Shown piece by piece: positions 17,992 to 27,714 of a stretch of 64,000 bases of DNA. The stretch comes from Agrobacterium rubi TR3 = NBRC 13261 (GTDB lineage Bacteria > Pseudomonadota > Alphaproteobacteria > Rhizobiales > Rhizobiaceae), in assembly GCF_000739935.1 (NCBI RefSeq), contig NZ_BBJU01000015.1, positions 62,001-126,000 of the forward strand, given 5' to 3'. The first letter of the stretch is position 1, and every line of letters begins with the position of its first letter. The notes below the pieces were generated by a model. The model worked only from the letters and a program-made list of their open reading frames with translations. It made no database searches and was not told where the DNA came from. The position numbers were made by a program, and so were the translations under genes.

Positions 17992-19269
17992 TTAAGCCGA
18001 GACGTTGGCTTTCTCTTCCTGACGATCCGCGTAGATGTAAAGCGGACGCGCGGCACCGCTGACGACCTCGTCAGAGATAACGACTTCACGAACGCCTTCA
18101 AGCGTTGGCAGTTCGAACATGGTGTCGAGCAGGATTTTCTCCATGATCGACCGCAGTCCACGTGCGCCGGTCTTGCGGGTGATCGCCTTGCGAGCGATCT
18201 CACGCAGGGCGTCGCCCTGGAATGTCAGTTCCACGTCTTCCATCTCGAACAGGCGCTGATACTGCTTGATCAGTGCGTTCTTCGGCTCCGACAGAATCTG
18301 GATCAGCGCGTCTTCATCCAAGTCTTCGAGCGTTGCCAAAACAGGCAGACGACCAATGAATTCGGGGATGAGGCCGAACTTGACGAGATCTTCCGGCTCC
18401 AGTTCACGCAGCACTTCGCCAACGCGACGATCGTCTTCCGCCTTCACCGTTGCGCCAAAACCGATAGATGTCTTTTCGCCACGGGCAGAGATGATCTTGT
18501 CGAGACCGGCAAAAGCGCCGCCGCAGATGAACAGGATGTTGGTCGTATCCACCTGCAGGAATTCCTGCTGTGGATGCTTGCGGCCACCCTGTGGAGGAAC
18601 GGAGGCAACCGTGCCTTCCATGATCTTCAACAGCGCCTGCTGAACGCCCTCGCCCGACACGTCACGCGTGATGGATGGGTTGTCCGACTTGCGGGAAATC
18701 TTGTCCACTTCGTCGATGTAGACGATGCCGCGCTGGGCGCGCTCAACGTTGTAATCGGCAGACTGGAGCAGCTTGAGAATGATGTTTTCAACATCCTCAC
18801 CCACGTAACCGGCTTCGGTCAGCGTCGTTGCGTCAGCCATTGTGAAGGGCACATCGATGATACGGGCCAAGGTCTGGGCAAGATAGGTTTTGCCGCAACC
18901 GGTCGGGCCAACGAGCATGATGTTGGACTTCGCCAGCTCGATGTCGCCGTTCTTGGACGAATTCGCGAGGCGCTTGTAGTGGTTATGAACAGCCACGGAC
19001 AGGATTTTCTTCGCCTGCTTCTGGCCGATGACATATTCATCGAGAATCTTGATGATATCCTGCGGGGTGGGCACACCCTCGCGAGACTTCACCATAGAGG
19101 TCTTGTTCTCCTCGCGGATGATGTCCATGCACAATTCGACGCATTCATCACAGATGAACACCGTCGGCCCGGCAATGAGTTTCCGGACTTCGTGCTGGCT
19201 CTTGCCGCAGAATGAACAATAGAGTGTATTCTTAGAGTCGCCGCCGTTGCTGCCGCTGACTTTGCTCAT
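17992..19269 (-). CDS. clpX: ATP-dependent Clp protease ATP-binding subunit ClpX
   Basis: 425 residues. N-terminal zinc-binding domain with Cys18, Cys21, Cys40 and Cys43 (CSFC ... CDEC), Walker A GPTGCGKT near residue 120, Walker [10 protein letters not shown], and the IGF-type ClpP-contact and sensor regions in the C-terminal half. ClpX unfolds tagged proteins and feeds them to ClpP; in alphaproteobacteria it is needed for cell-cycle regulator turnover. It is 360 bases downstream of clpP on the same strand, so it probably also has its own promoter. Confidence 0.97.
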   Translation of the reverse strand: MSKVSGSNGGDSKNTLYCSFCGKSQHEVRKLIAGPTVFICDECVELCMDIIREENKTSMVKSREGVPTPQDIIKILDEYVIGQKQAKKILSVAVHNHYKRLANSSKNGDIELAKSNIMLVGPTGCGKTYLAQTLARIIDVPFTMADATTLTEAGYVGEDVENIILKLLQSADYNVERAQRGIVYIDEVDKISRKSDNPSITRDVSGEGVQQALLKIMEGTVASVPPQGGRKHPQQEFLQVDTTNILFICGGAFAGLDKIISARGEKTSIGFGATVKAEDDRRVGEVLRELEPEDLVKFGLIPEFIGRLPVLATLEDLDEDALIQILSEPKNALIKQYQRLFEMEDVELTFQGDALREIARKAITRKTGARGLRSIMEKILLDTMFELPTLEGVREVVISDEVVSGAARPLYIYADRQEEKANVSA

Positions 19270-19630
19270 ATCTCTTTCCTTCCAGCACGCCGCAGGTCCG
19301 CAAAGCGAAACGCGGTCAACTTACCGTCTGCCGACATGGTCGCTTCCTACAAGCCTCCATGTCCGCTTCGTTCCCGGGGGTACTAACCGCATCAGATATT
19401 ACACCCGACAACGGCGGCAACGAATTCCCCTTCATACCGCCAAGGCAAAAATGCCTCGGCATTTATCTCGTTTTCTGCCCCTTGAGCCGAATCAGGCTTT
19501 TATGGGACCAGACCAAGCTATGTCATAAAAATTCAACACAGCCTTAATATCTACTATTAGCGCTTTATTTTCCCGTTTAAACCCCGAATGTGACTTCGAT
19601 AGGTCAAATACGCGCCAACGTTCTCGCGGC
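19270..19630. other. clpP-clpX intergenic region
   Basis: 361 bases without a gene. An imperfect hairpin GCC-a-AGGCA, loop aaaa, TGCCT-c-GGC (19439-19461) is the only structure noted. It could be a clpP transcript end or RNA processing site. A clpX promoter is expected here but no clear hexamers stand out. Confidence 0.5.
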
Positions 19631-20263
19631 TTAGCTGGCTGCGGCACCTTCAAGTTCCTGACGTGAGGTCAGGATTTTGTCGATAACGCCCCAGTTTTTC
19701 GCCTCGTCCGCGTCCATGAAGTGGTCACGATCCAGCGTATTTTCAACTTCTTCGAGCGTACGCCCCGTGTGCTTCACATAGACGTCATTAAGGCGGCGCT
19801 TCATCTTGATGATGTCGCGGGCGTGACGCTCGATGTCGGAAGCCTGGCCCTGGAAACCGCCAGATGGCTGGTGAACCATGATACGTGCGTTCGGTGTGCA
19901 GAAGCGCATGCCCTTTTCACCGGCAGCCAAAAGCAGCGAACCCATGGAGGCAGCCTGACCGACGCACAGCGTGGAAACAGCAGGACGAATGAACTGCATC
20001 GTATCGTAAATCGCCATACCGGCGGTGACGACACCACCTGGGGAATTGATGTATAGCGCGATTTCCTTCTTCGGGTTTTCCGACTCGAGGAACAGTAGCT
20101 GGGCGCAAACGAGCGACGCCATGTGATCTTCCACCGGACCGGTCAGGAAGATGATCCGCTCTTTCAGAAGACGCGAGTAGATATCATAGGACCGTTCGCC
20201 GCGGTTGGTCTGCTCTACGACCATTGGCACCAAAGCCATGGCGGTATCAACTGGATTTGTCAT
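19631..20263 (-). CDS. clpP: ATP-dependent Clp protease proteolytic subunit
   Basis: 210 residues, full length. Catalytic triad Ser106 in GQAASMGS, His131 in MVHQPSGG and Asp180 in LDRDHFM. The N-terminal hydrophobic loop and YINSPGG strand are intact. It forms the tetradecameric peptidase barrel that works with ClpX and ClpA. Rhizobia often have several clpP paralogues; this one, next to clpX and lon, is the housekeeping form (ClpP1-like, inferred). Confidence 0.97.
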   Translation of the reverse strand: MTNPVDTAMALVPMVVEQTNRGERSYDIYSRLLKERIIFLTGPVEDHMASLVCAQLLFLESENPKKEIALYINSPGGVVTAGMAIYDTMQFIRPAVSTLCVGQAASMGSLLLAAGEKGMRFCTPNARIMVHQPSGGFQGQASDIERHARDIIKMKRRLNDVYVKHTGRTLEEVENTLDRDHFMDADEAKNWGVIDKILTSRQELEGAAAS

Positions 20264-20716
20264 GTCCGTCCTTTGTCAACTCTTGACCGGCGAGCATTCG
20301 CAGCCGGAATCAATTCTATTCGTCTACTCTCTACATAGAGTGTGATTGCCCGGTTCTTCAAGACTGAGGTGACGGATATCCTTAATGACGTCCCGGCAAA
20401 TATCACCGATCGCCATACAAGGCCGCAGAAAAAGGCACCATGGCTATTCAGCCTACAAATGGCGTCATCAACCGAGAAACACAAGAGTGGTCAACCAAAG
20501 GTTAAACACGACAATATTTGATGCGCAACCTCTCGTTACGTAAAGTAGAAACCACTTTTTAGGTTTTCAATGATGATAGTGCTCGCGACAGCTTAAAACC
20601 ACCCACAGCTGACTGACGGTTTTTTGAAGCATTCATTTGAGACGCAGACAGCGCGGGCAGACCCTAAACGTCGTACCTCGCCATCCGCCGCACGGATAAA
20701 CTACGGGGTTCGTTAC
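20264..20716. other. Divergent intergenic region between clpP and the diguanylate cyclase gene
   Basis: About 450 bases. The frame of the GGDEF gene extends back to a TTG at 20624 but without ribosome site or membrane-protein character. No RNA gene or repeat is recognised. Confidence 0.5.
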
Positions 20717-21964
20717 GTGTTAGACGCCAAGACGGGCATGATCATATGGTCGATGGAGACCTTGACGCTTTCAGGCGTGCTGGTGGTGTTATGGCTGCAT
20801 GATACGACAAAAAAACATCACCTGTGTTTCGCATCCGGGTTTGCCCTGGTGGGTATCGGCGCCATCCTCGTCGCACTGCGCGGAGCCATTCCCGATTTTC
20901 TGTCCATTCAGTTCGGAAACATATCCGCACTCGCGGCATTCAGTTTGTGGCTGGCGGCCCTCTTGCTCCTGGGAAACCGCCGGATCGAAGGCTGGATCGC
21001 CATTCCCCCGCTCACATGGATCGCCTTCATGTTTGTGCCCCCGGTGCACGACAGCATGGCAGCCAGGGTTATTCTTTACCACGTATGCGCCGGGATCGGG
21101 TACTTCATGCTGGCGGGCGTCCTGCTGACATCGAAAGAGTTCATCTCGAAAACCAGAAAATTGTTGGCGGTGGCCCTCGTCGTTCAGGCCTTCGTGGGTG
21201 CCATCGCCGCGTCCCTCGTCATTCCCTATAATCTCGTGACGGGCCAGGTCGTGCCGCTGACGACCCCGATTGTTGTCGCGGGCGCATTCGGCTTCATCGT
21301 CTTGATGATGATCAGCGTCAAAATGTTCATGGAGGACGCGGAGCGCCGCCTGCAGCGTCTCGCCATGACCGACCATCTGACCGGGACGCTGAACCGTCGC
21401 GGGCTGATGCAGGAGTTTGGTACGCTGAAAGCCAGACTTGCCGGCACGTCGAGACATCTGGGTTTCATTCTCTTCGACATCGACAACTTCAAAAAGATCA
21501 ATGACGAATACGGTCATCAGTGCGGTGACGAGGTGCTGGTCAAGTTCTGTGCGCAGGCTGGTCAGATCACCGAAGGCCGGGGCTTTTTGATCCGTATGGG
21601 TGGCGAGGAATTCGGCTGCCTAGTGGAAACGGACGATCCCTCGAAAGTCGCGATCCTGGCCGAAGCGATTCGGATTCGTTTCAGCCGCCTAGACATCTTC
21701 GCGGATGGCAAACAGTTTTCCGCAACCGTCAGTGCCGGGGTGTTCTGCCAACTCGCAACCGACGCTGTTCTCGACACCATGCTGACGATGTCCGACCGCG
21801 CGCTTTACGGTGCCAAGAAGGAAGGTCGCAACCGCACCGTCGTGCGCGACGGCTCGGTCAACATGGTCATCCCCGCCAACGACCGCGACGAAGACCCATG
21901 CGACAACAATGCCGACCGGCAGGTGGCCGCTCTGACGCGCATCTCGCATATTGCCAATCGATAG
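20717..21964 (+). CDS. Membrane diguanylate cyclase (GGDEF)
   Basis: 415 residues from GTG at 20717, which gives the [10 protein letters not shown]-type N-terminus typical of rhizobial membrane GGDEF proteins. An alternative is TTG 20624, which adds 31 polar residues and has no ribosome site. Six to seven hydrophobic segments occupy roughly residues 8-205. The GGDEF domain follows, with [26 protein letters not shown] and the active site MGGEEFG intact; no EAL domain. It should make cyclic-di-GMP from two GTP at the membrane. The RxxD-type inhibitory site is not obvious. With a PilZ protein at 63.2 kb this points to c-di-GMP control of surface behaviour. Confidence 0.88.
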   Translation: MLDAKTGMIIWSMETLTLSGVLVVLWLHDTTKKHHLCFASGFALVGIGAILVALRGAIPDFLSIQFGNISALAAFSLWLAALLLLGNRRIEGWIAIPPLTWIAFMFVPPVHDSMAARVILYHVCAGIGYFMLAGVLLTSKEFISKTRKLLAVALVVQAFVGAIAASLVIPYNLVTGQVVPLTTPIVVAGAFGFIVLMMISVKMFMEDAERRLQRLAMTDHLTGTLNRRGLMQEFGTLKARLAGTSRHLGFILFDIDNFKKINDEYGHQCGDEVLVKFCAQAGQITEGRGFLIRMGGEEFGCLVETDDPSKVAILAEAIRIRFSRLDIFADGKQFSATVSAGVFCQLATDAVLDTMLTMSDRALYGAKKEGRNRTVVRDGSVNMVIPANDRDEDPCDNNADRQVAALTRISHIANR

Positions 21965-22030
21965 ACCATGACTTGACCTGACCGTCCCTGCGATCCCATC
22001 ATGCGCGCCAAAGGCAATGGAGGTTTCGTC

Positions 22031-23788
22031 ATGACTGTCAGGTTTTTCACCGGGCTCTTGATATGTGCAGCACTCGCCGCTGGTTCGGCTCAGGCGCAGC
22101 AGGCATCGGACACGGTTGCACCAGAACGGGCAACTGGCACCAAGACCGCAAGCCGCGTCGAAACCAAAAATTTCATGGTCGCAGCCGCCAATCCGCTGGC
22201 AGCAGAAGCAGGCCGCAAGGTGATTGCCGATGGCGGCAATGCCATCGATGCGCTGGTTGCCGTGCAGACGGTTCTGGGTCTTGTGGAGCCGCAAAGTTCT
22301 GGCTTGGGTGGCGGCGGTTTCCTGGTCTATTACGATGCCGCAGCCAACAAGCTGACCACGTTCGACGGGCGCGAAACAGCGCCGATGGAAGCGACGCCGA
22401 AGCTTTTCCTCGATGACAGCGGCCAACCGCTGAAGTTTCTGGATGCGGTGATCGGTGGACGGTCCGTCGGCACACCGGGAACGGTGCGGCTACTTTCCGA
22501 CGTCCATCAGAAATATGGAAAGACGCCCTGGCCTGAGCTTTTCAAGCCAGCTGAGAAACTTGCGACCGATGGCTTTCAAGTGTCTCCGCGTCTCGCATCT
22601 CTGATTGCGTCTGACGGCGAACGGCTGAAGAAATACGAGGGGCCGCGTGGCTATTTCTACGATGCCTCCGGCGCGCCACTGAAAGCTGGCACGGTTCTGA
22701 AAAATCCCGCCTACGCGCAAACGCTCAAAACCATCGCGACCAAGGGTGCCGACGCTTTCTATAGCGGGCCGATTGCCGAGGCGATCGTCAAGACAGTGCG
22801 GGAGGCTGCGGGCAATCCCGGTGTTCTGTCTCTGGCCGATCTGACAAACTACCGCACCAAGGAGCGGGAGCCGGTCTGCGCCACGTACCGCGCGCTGGAT
22901 GTGTGCGGCATGGGACCGCCCTCCTCCGGTGCTGTCGCGGTTGGCCAGATGCTCGGCATCCTCGAGAATTTCGATATCAAGGCGCTCGGTCCTGAGAATG
23001 TGGAAAGCTGGCGGCTGATTGGCGATGCGCAGCGCCTGGCCTTCGCCGACCGCGAACGGTATGTGGCTGACCCTGATTTCCTGCCGCTGCCCACCAAGGG
23101 CTTGCTAACGAAGGACTATCTGGCCACGCGTGCGTCGCTGCTGGACGGAGACAAGGCGCTTGCTGCTGATGCCGTCAAGGCCGGTGAGCCGCAGTGGGAC
23201 CACGCATCGCTGTTCGGTCGTGGACCCACGCTCGAGATGCCCTCCACCAGCCACTTCGTCATCGTCGACAAGCAGGGCAATGTCGTTTCCATGACGACCA
23301 CCATCGAAGGCGGCTTTGGATCAAGGCTGATGACGAATGGTTTTCTGCTGAACAATGAGCTGACGGATTTCTCCTTCAAGACGCATGATGGCGGCCTGCC
23401 GGTTGCCAACCGCGTCGAACCGGGCAAACGCCCGCGTTCCTCCATGGCTCCAACGATCGTGATGAAAGATGGCAAGCCGCTTCTGGCCATCGGCTCGCCC
23501 GGCGGCAGCCAGATCATCGGCTATGTCGCACAGGCGCTGATCGCCTATATCGACTGGGGCATGCCGGTCGAAAAAATCGTGGCGCAACCGCACCTCATCA
23601 ACCGCTTCGGCACCTACGATATCGAGGCCGGGACGGATGCGGAAAAGTTTGCAGACCCGCTGAAGGCCATGGGATATGAGGTGAAACCGGGTGAAATGAA
23701 CTCCGGTCTGCACGCCATCGAAATCACCGGCAGCGGTCTTGTCGGCAGTGCCGATCCTAGGCGCGAAGGCGTCGCCGTGGGCGAATAG
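22031..23788 (+). CDS. ggt: Gamma-glutamyltransferase
   Basis: 585 residues from ATG at 22031, with GGAGG seven bases upstream. Signal peptide residues 1-22 end SAQAQ. The proenzyme cuts itself before Thr in PSTSHFVIVD to give large and small subunits; the small subunit carries TTTIEGGFGSR and the RPRSSMAPTI and GSPGGS substrate loops. It hydrolyses glutathione and other gamma-glutamyl compounds in the periplasm. It is 66 bases downstream of the GGDEF gene on the same strand but has its own ribosome site. The P450 gene follows after 41 bases, so a short operon is possible. Confidence 0.93.
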   Translation: MTVRFFTGLLICAALAAGSAQAQQASDTVAPERATGTKTASRVETKNFMVAAANPLAAEAGRKVIADGGNAIDALVAVQTVLGLVEPQSSGLGGGGFLVYYDAAANKLTTFDGRETAPMEATPKLFLDDSGQPLKFLDAVIGGRSVGTPGTVRLLSDVHQKYGKTPWPELFKPAEKLATDGFQVSPRLASLIASDGERLKKYEGPRGYFYDASGAPLKAGTVLKNPAYAQTLKTIATKGADAFYSGPIAEAIVKTVREAAGNPGVLSLADLTNYRTKEREPVCATYRALDVCGMGPPSSGAVAVGQMLGILENFDIKALGPENVESWRLIGDAQRLAFADRERYVADPDFLPLPTKGLLTKDYLATRASLLDGDKALAADAVKAGEPQWDHASLFGRGPTLEMPSTSHFVIVDKQGNVVSMTTTIEGGFGSRLMTNGFLLNNELTDFSFKTHDGGLPVANRVEPGKRPRSSMAPTIVMKDGKPLLAIGSPGGSQIIGYVAQALIAYIDWGMPVEKIVAQPHLINRFGTYDIEAGTDAEKFADPLKAMGYEVKPGEMNSGLHAIEITGSGLVGSADPRREGVAVGE

Positions 23789-23829
23789 AATCGCTTCCGT
23801 GAGGCAGGTGTTTGCGATAGAGATCGGGC

Positions 23830-25077
23830 ATGAACACCGTGACTGATTTCCTCCATATCGATGCGGACAAACGCTCTGTTTCTCTCGATGCCCGCAACCC
23901 CGCTTTCTACGGGAACCCCAACGCCGTTTATGCGGCCTTGCATGCCCACTGTCCGACCTTTTACTGGGAAGAGCAGAAGCAATGGTTCTTCACCGGCTAT
24001 GACCATGTAAACGCTCTGCTGCGCGACCGACGCTTCGGGCGGCAAATCCTGCATGTTGCCACCCTCGAGGAGCTCGGCCTGCCGGAGCCTTTGGAGCATG
24101 TCCGGCACTTCGATGCTGCTGAGCGACATTCCCTGCTGGAAATCGAACCGCCTGAGCACACGCGACTCAGAACGCTGGTCAACCGCGCTTTCGTCTCTCG
24201 CCACGTGGAGAAGATGAAGCCGGAAATCGAAGCGCTGGCCAACGGTCTGATCGACCGCTTCGAGAAGGACGGCAGGACTGAGTTGCTGTCGTCATTTGCG
24301 GACATCATTCCCGTGACGATGATTGCACGGATGATCGGCATTCCCGAGGAGATGGGACCGCAACTGCTGAAATGGTCGCATGCCTATGTCGGCATGTATA
24401 TGTTCAAGCGCACCCGCGAGGATGAACTGGCCGCCGACATCGCTGCGAAGGAATTTGCGGATTATGTGCGCAGTGTCATATCAGAGCGCCGCGCTGAGCC
24501 GAAAGACGATCTGCTCAGCCACATGATCCATACCGAGCACAAAGGGCAATATCTCACCGACGACGAGTTGATCTCGACCACTATCGTTCTTCTGAATGCC
24601 GGGCATGAGGCCACCGTCCACCAGATCGGCAACTCCGTGCGCGTTATCCTCGAAAGCGGCAGCGACCTAGACCTGCTGTTTCAGGACGAAAAAACGACAG
24701 AGCGCACCGTGGAAGAAACGCTGCGTATCGGCGCGCCGGTGCACATCTTCCAACGCTGGGCACTGGAGCCAGTCAAAATCGACGGCATCACATTCAAACG
24801 CGGCGACAAAGTCAGCCTCATCCTCGCCGCCGCCAATCTCGATCCGAACAAATTCACCGACCCACTCACCTTCAAGCCCGACCGCACGGAAGCCCCCAAC
24901 CTGTCCTTCGGCGCCGGCATCCACTTCTGCATCGGCGCGCCACTGGCACGGCTGGAACTGAACATCGTGTTGCCACTGCTCTTCAAGCGACTGCCGCGAT
25001 TACGGATTGCAGAGCCGCCAAGGGTGAAGGACGTGTATCATTTCCATGGGTTGGAACGGCTGGATCTGGTGTGGTGA
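23830..25077 (+). CDS. Cytochrome P450
   Basis: 415 residues, bacterial class I soluble type. Haem-binding FGAGIHFCIG with Cys367, I-helix oxygen motif AGHEAT (about residues 257-262), and ExxR in EETLR. No membrane anchor. The substrate cannot be read from sequence, and no ferredoxin or reductase gene is adjacent, so electron partners are elsewhere. The ribosome site is weak (AGAGATCGGG). It converges with the cupin gene. Confidence 0.93.
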   Translation: MNTVTDFLHIDADKRSVSLDARNPAFYGNPNAVYAALHAHCPTFYWEEQKQWFFTGYDHVNALLRDRRFGRQILHVATLEELGLPEPLEHVRHFDAAERHSLLEIEPPEHTRLRTLVNRAFVSRHVEKMKPEIEALANGLIDRFEKDGRTELLSSFADIIPVTMIARMIGIPEEMGPQLLKWSHAYVGMYMFKRTREDELAADIAAKEFADYVRSVISERRAEPKDDLLSHMIHTEHKGQYLTDDELISTTIVLLNAGHEATVHQIGNSVRVILESGSDLDLLFQDEKTTERTVEETLRIGAPVHIFQRWALEPVKIDGITFKRGDKVSLILAAANLDPNKFTDPLTFKPDRTEAPNLSFGAGIHFCIGAPLARLELNIVLPLLFKRLPRLRIAEPPRVKDVYHFHGLERLDLVW

Positions 25078-25086
25078 TGATCCACC

Positions 25087-25443
25087 TCACAACCTGACGA
25101 CATAGTCCTTGCGAGTCATTTCAACCACTTCCCAGGTTCCTTTAAACCCAGGTCTGAGGATGAGGCGATCGCCGGGTCTCAGATGAGTGGGTTCTGCGCC
25201 GTCTTCTGTTAGGATGGAATACCCCTCCAGAATGTTGAAGTATTCCCACTCGTCATATTCGACGCGCCATTTGCCGGGTGTGGATTGCCATATGCCAGCG
25301 TACAGGCCGCCGGATGCCTCTTCGAGGTTCCATGTGGTGAATTTCGGGTCGCCGGAGATCAGCCGGTCGGGTGCGAGGGTACCCTCTTCCGGCTGGATGG
25401 AGGCGAGGTCGCCCGTTGGCTTGAAGTTGAGACTAAGCGTCAT
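25087..25443 (-). CDS. Cupin_3 (DUF861) family protein
   Basis: 118 residues, single cupin fold. The block GGLYAGIWQSTPGKWRV, then EYFNILEGYSILTEDG and LRPGDRLILRPGFKGTWEV, follows the DUF861 pattern related to EutQ/ureidoglycolate-type cupins. It lies 18 bases downstream of the metY-type gene on the same strand and is probably co-transcribed. Metal ligands are poorly conserved, so enzyme activity is uncertain. Confidence 0.8.
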   Translation of the reverse strand: MTLSLNFKPTGDLASIQPEEGTLAPDRLISGDPKFTTWNLEEASGGLYAGIWQSTPGKWRVEYDEWEYFNILEGYSILTEDGAEPTHLRPGDRLILRPGFKGTWEVVEMTRKDYVVRL

Positions 25444-25461
25444 GGGCGACCTTCCTTTTGA

Positions 25462-26745
25462 CTAGACCCTGGCGAGCGATTGCTCGAGGTCTGCGATAAT
25501 ATCCTTCACGTCTTCGATGCCGATGGACAGGCGCACGACATCCGGGCCAGCACCGGCAGCGGTCTGCTGCTCCGGCGTCAGCTGCGCATGCGTTGTTGAA
25601 GCGGGGTGAATGACCAGGGAGCGGGTGTCGCCGATATTGGCGAGATGCGAAAACAGTTGCAGCCCTTCAACCAAAGCCTTGCCCACCTCATATCCGCCTT
25701 TCACGCCGAAGGTGAAGACGGAGCCAGCGCCCTTGGGCGAGTATCGCTGCTGAAGCGGGTAGTTGTCGCTATCCTCCAGCCCCGCATAATGAACCCAGCC
25801 GACCTTCGGATGCGCTTTCAGCCATTTCGCCACAGCGAGTGCATTATCGGAATGGCGCTGGACGCGCAGCGGCAGCGTTTCGATGCCGGTGAGAATGAGG
25901 AATGCGTTGAACGGCGCGATGGATGGGCCAAGGTCACGCAGGCCTAGGACGCGTGTTGCGATGGCGAAGGCGAAATTGCCGAAAGTCTGGTGCAACACGA
26001 CGCCGGAATATTCAGGCCGCGGCTGAGAGAGTGCTGGATATTTATCGCTCGCCGACCAATCGAACGTGCCACCATCGACAATGATGCCGCCCATAGAGTT
26101 GCCATGACCACCGAGAAATTTCGTCAGCGAGTGGACCACGATATCTGCGCCGTGTTCGATGGGGCGCAGCAGATAGGGGCTGGCCATGGTGTTGTCGACA
26201 ATGAGCGGCAGGCCGTGTCTGTGGGCGACATCGGCAATCGCGGCGATATCCACAAAGGTACCGCCCGGATTGGCAAGGCTCTCGATGAAGATCGCCTTCG
26301 TGCGCTCATCGATCTGGCTTTCGAAACTTGAGGGATCGGCGGCATCGGCCCAGCGCACCTGCCAGTCGAAGCCTTTGAAGGACTGGCCGAACTGGTTGAT
26401 GGAACCGCCGTAAAGCTGTCGAGCCGCAACGAAATTGTCGCCTGATGTCAGCAGCGTATGAAACACGAGAAGCTGCGCAGCGTGGCCGGACGCAACAGCA
26501 AGCGCGGCCGTGCCGCCTTCCAAGGCTGCAACCCGCTCTTCCAGAACCGCCTGCGTGGGATTCATGATGCGGGTGTAGATGTTGCCGAATTCCTTCAGCC
26601 CGAAAAGGGCGGCCGCGTGATCCGAATCACGAAAGGCGTAGGCCGTCGTCTGGTAGATCGGCGTGGCGCGCGCGCCGGTGGTCGGGTCGGGCTCTGCACC
26701 GGCATGAATGGCCAGCGTCGAAAAACCCGGGTTGCTCTCAGACAT
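25462..26745 (-). CDS. metY: O-acetylhomoserine aminocarboxypropyltransferase (sulfhydrylase)
   Basis: 427 residues, Cys/Met metabolism PLP family of MetY size. PLP Lys209 in VHSLTKFLGGHG, NIYTRIMNPTQ near residues 55-64, and the C-terminal HPASTTHAQL motif are present. It makes homocysteine from O-acetylhomoserine and sulfide for methionine synthesis. No SAM-II riboswitch is evident upstream; a 30-bp palindromic region (26809-26838) is a candidate operator. Confidence 0.92.
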   Translation of the reverse strand: MSESNPGFSTLAIHAGAEPDPTTGARATPIYQTTAYAFRDSDHAAALFGLKEFGNIYTRIMNPTQAVLEERVAALEGGTAALAVASGHAAQLLVFHTLLTSGDNFVAARQLYGGSINQFGQSFKGFDWQVRWADAADPSSFESQIDERTKAIFIESLANPGGTFVDIAAIADVAHRHGLPLIVDNTMASPYLLRPIEHGADIVVHSLTKFLGGHGNSMGGIIVDGGTFDWSASDKYPALSQPRPEYSGVVLHQTFGNFAFAIATRVLGLRDLGPSIAPFNAFLILTGIETLPLRVQRHSDNALAVAKWLKAHPKVGWVHYAGLEDSDNYPLQQRYSPKGAGSVFTFGVKGGYEVGKALVEGLQLFSHLANIGDTRSLVIHPASTTHAQLTPEQQTAAGAGPDVVRLSIGIEDVKDIIADLEQSLARV

Positions 26746-26808
26746 TTATCCCTCCAAATTCATTGTGCCCACTTCCGAGCGTCAGGGATCATACCGCGCC
26801 GGAAACGA

Positions 26809-26838
26809 ATGATAAGTGCGACTTGTGCTAACTATCAT
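26809..26838. promoter_or_regulatory. Inverted repeat upstream of metY
   Basis: ATGATA (26809-26814) and TATCAT (26833-26838) flank an 18-base centre containing two GTGC copies. It overlaps the last codons of the CoA-binding gene and lies 64-93 bases upstream of the metY start. Regulator unknown. Confidence 0.3.
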
Positions 26839-27266
26839 GCGATATTGAGACGCGGATGCTCAATTGCAGGGCAGCGGTTCATCACCACTTCTATGCCATA
26901 GGCTTCAGCCTTTGCGGCTGCGTCATCGTGCCGGACGGACAGTTGTCCCCAGATGACCTTGGGACGAGGCGATAGCAAAATCACTTCGTCAACGATCGCA
27001 GGCAAATTGTCGGCGGCGCGGAAAATATCGACCATGTCGATCGGCTGAGGAATATCCGCCAGTTTGGCGTAGACCTTCTGTCCGAGGATCTCCGTGCCCT
27101 CCTGGCCCGGATTGACCGGAAACACCGTATAGCCCTTTGACAGCAGAAACTGCATGACGCCATGGCTCGGCCGTGACGTGTTGGGTGACGCACCTAAAAC
27201 CGCGATGGTTTTAACATCGGTCAATATCCGGCGAAAAGTGTCGTCGTCGTAGGTTTCGTGGTTCAT
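26835..27266 (-). CDS. CoA-binding domain protein (YccU-like)
   Basis: 143 residues from ATG at 27266, because GGGAGG lies six bases upstream and would abut the earlier ATG at 27272. Rossmann-like CoA_binding fold: IAVLGASPNTSRPSHGV near residue 20, VFPVNPGQEG, VDIFRAADN and the Cys in VMNRCPAIEHPR at the C-terminus. The family resembles succinyl-CoA synthetase alpha N-termini, but its role is unknown. An inverted repeat sits just upstream of the ribosome site. Confidence 0.85.
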   Translation of the reverse strand: MNHETYDDDTFRRILTDVKTIAVLGASPNTSRPSHGVMQFLLSKGYTVFPVNPGQEGTEILGQKVYAKLADIPQPIDMVDIFRAADNLPAIVDEVILLSPRPKVIWGQLSVRHDDAAAKAEAYGIEVVMNRCPAIEHPRLNIA

Positions 27267-27714
27267 GGTCATCCTCCCAGATAGAATGTATCGTTCTATT
27301 ATTGACGCGATGAAGGAACCGAAGAAAGCTTTTTCTCGAGAACGTCCGCCCTTACATTTTTGAAACCTACCACAAATGATTGCGTCGATGTCATCCATAA
27401 TCCACACTTGTACTTTTTTTGATCCATATATGTTCGCTTCATTTTAGAAACTACTTATAGTTACATTAGCAGAATATGTTGCTCTTCAATTTTGAAGCAA
27501 CATTAGAAACAAGGCGCGAGTGAAACGATTGAAATGGGGCAATGGCTCATGAAATCGGTGTTTCCACGAAGCCCAACTAGATAAAAAAGTTGTATCGGCT
27601 TCGTTTCATCGAGCCAATCTGTTGGCGGATTCTTGGAAATTCCCGCTTCCGACAGTGCAACGCGTCGGCGAACAGATTAGAGCTTGTTGAGGTTGGGTTA
27701 TCAGCGAGTCGCCT
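27267..27714. other. Divergent intergenic region
   Basis: About 450 AT-rich bases between the CoA-binding gene and the transporter gene. It contains the ATAGAA inverted repeat at 27281-27299. No small gene or RNA is supported. Confidence 0.5.
27281..27299. promoter_or_regulatory. Inverted repeat at the CoA-binding gene start
   Basis: ATAGAA, seven bases, TTCTAT. It lies 15 bases upstream of the start codon and directly before the ribosome site, a position that would let a bound repressor block transcription. Confidence 0.35.

Noticed and set aside
17926-19215. 429-codon plus-strand frame
   Set aside because: Antisense shadow of clpX caused by high GC codon bias.
26746-26834. Possible SAM-II riboswitch upstream of metY
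   Set aside because: The conserved pseudoknot segments I know for SAM-II are not present; only an inverted repeat is seen.
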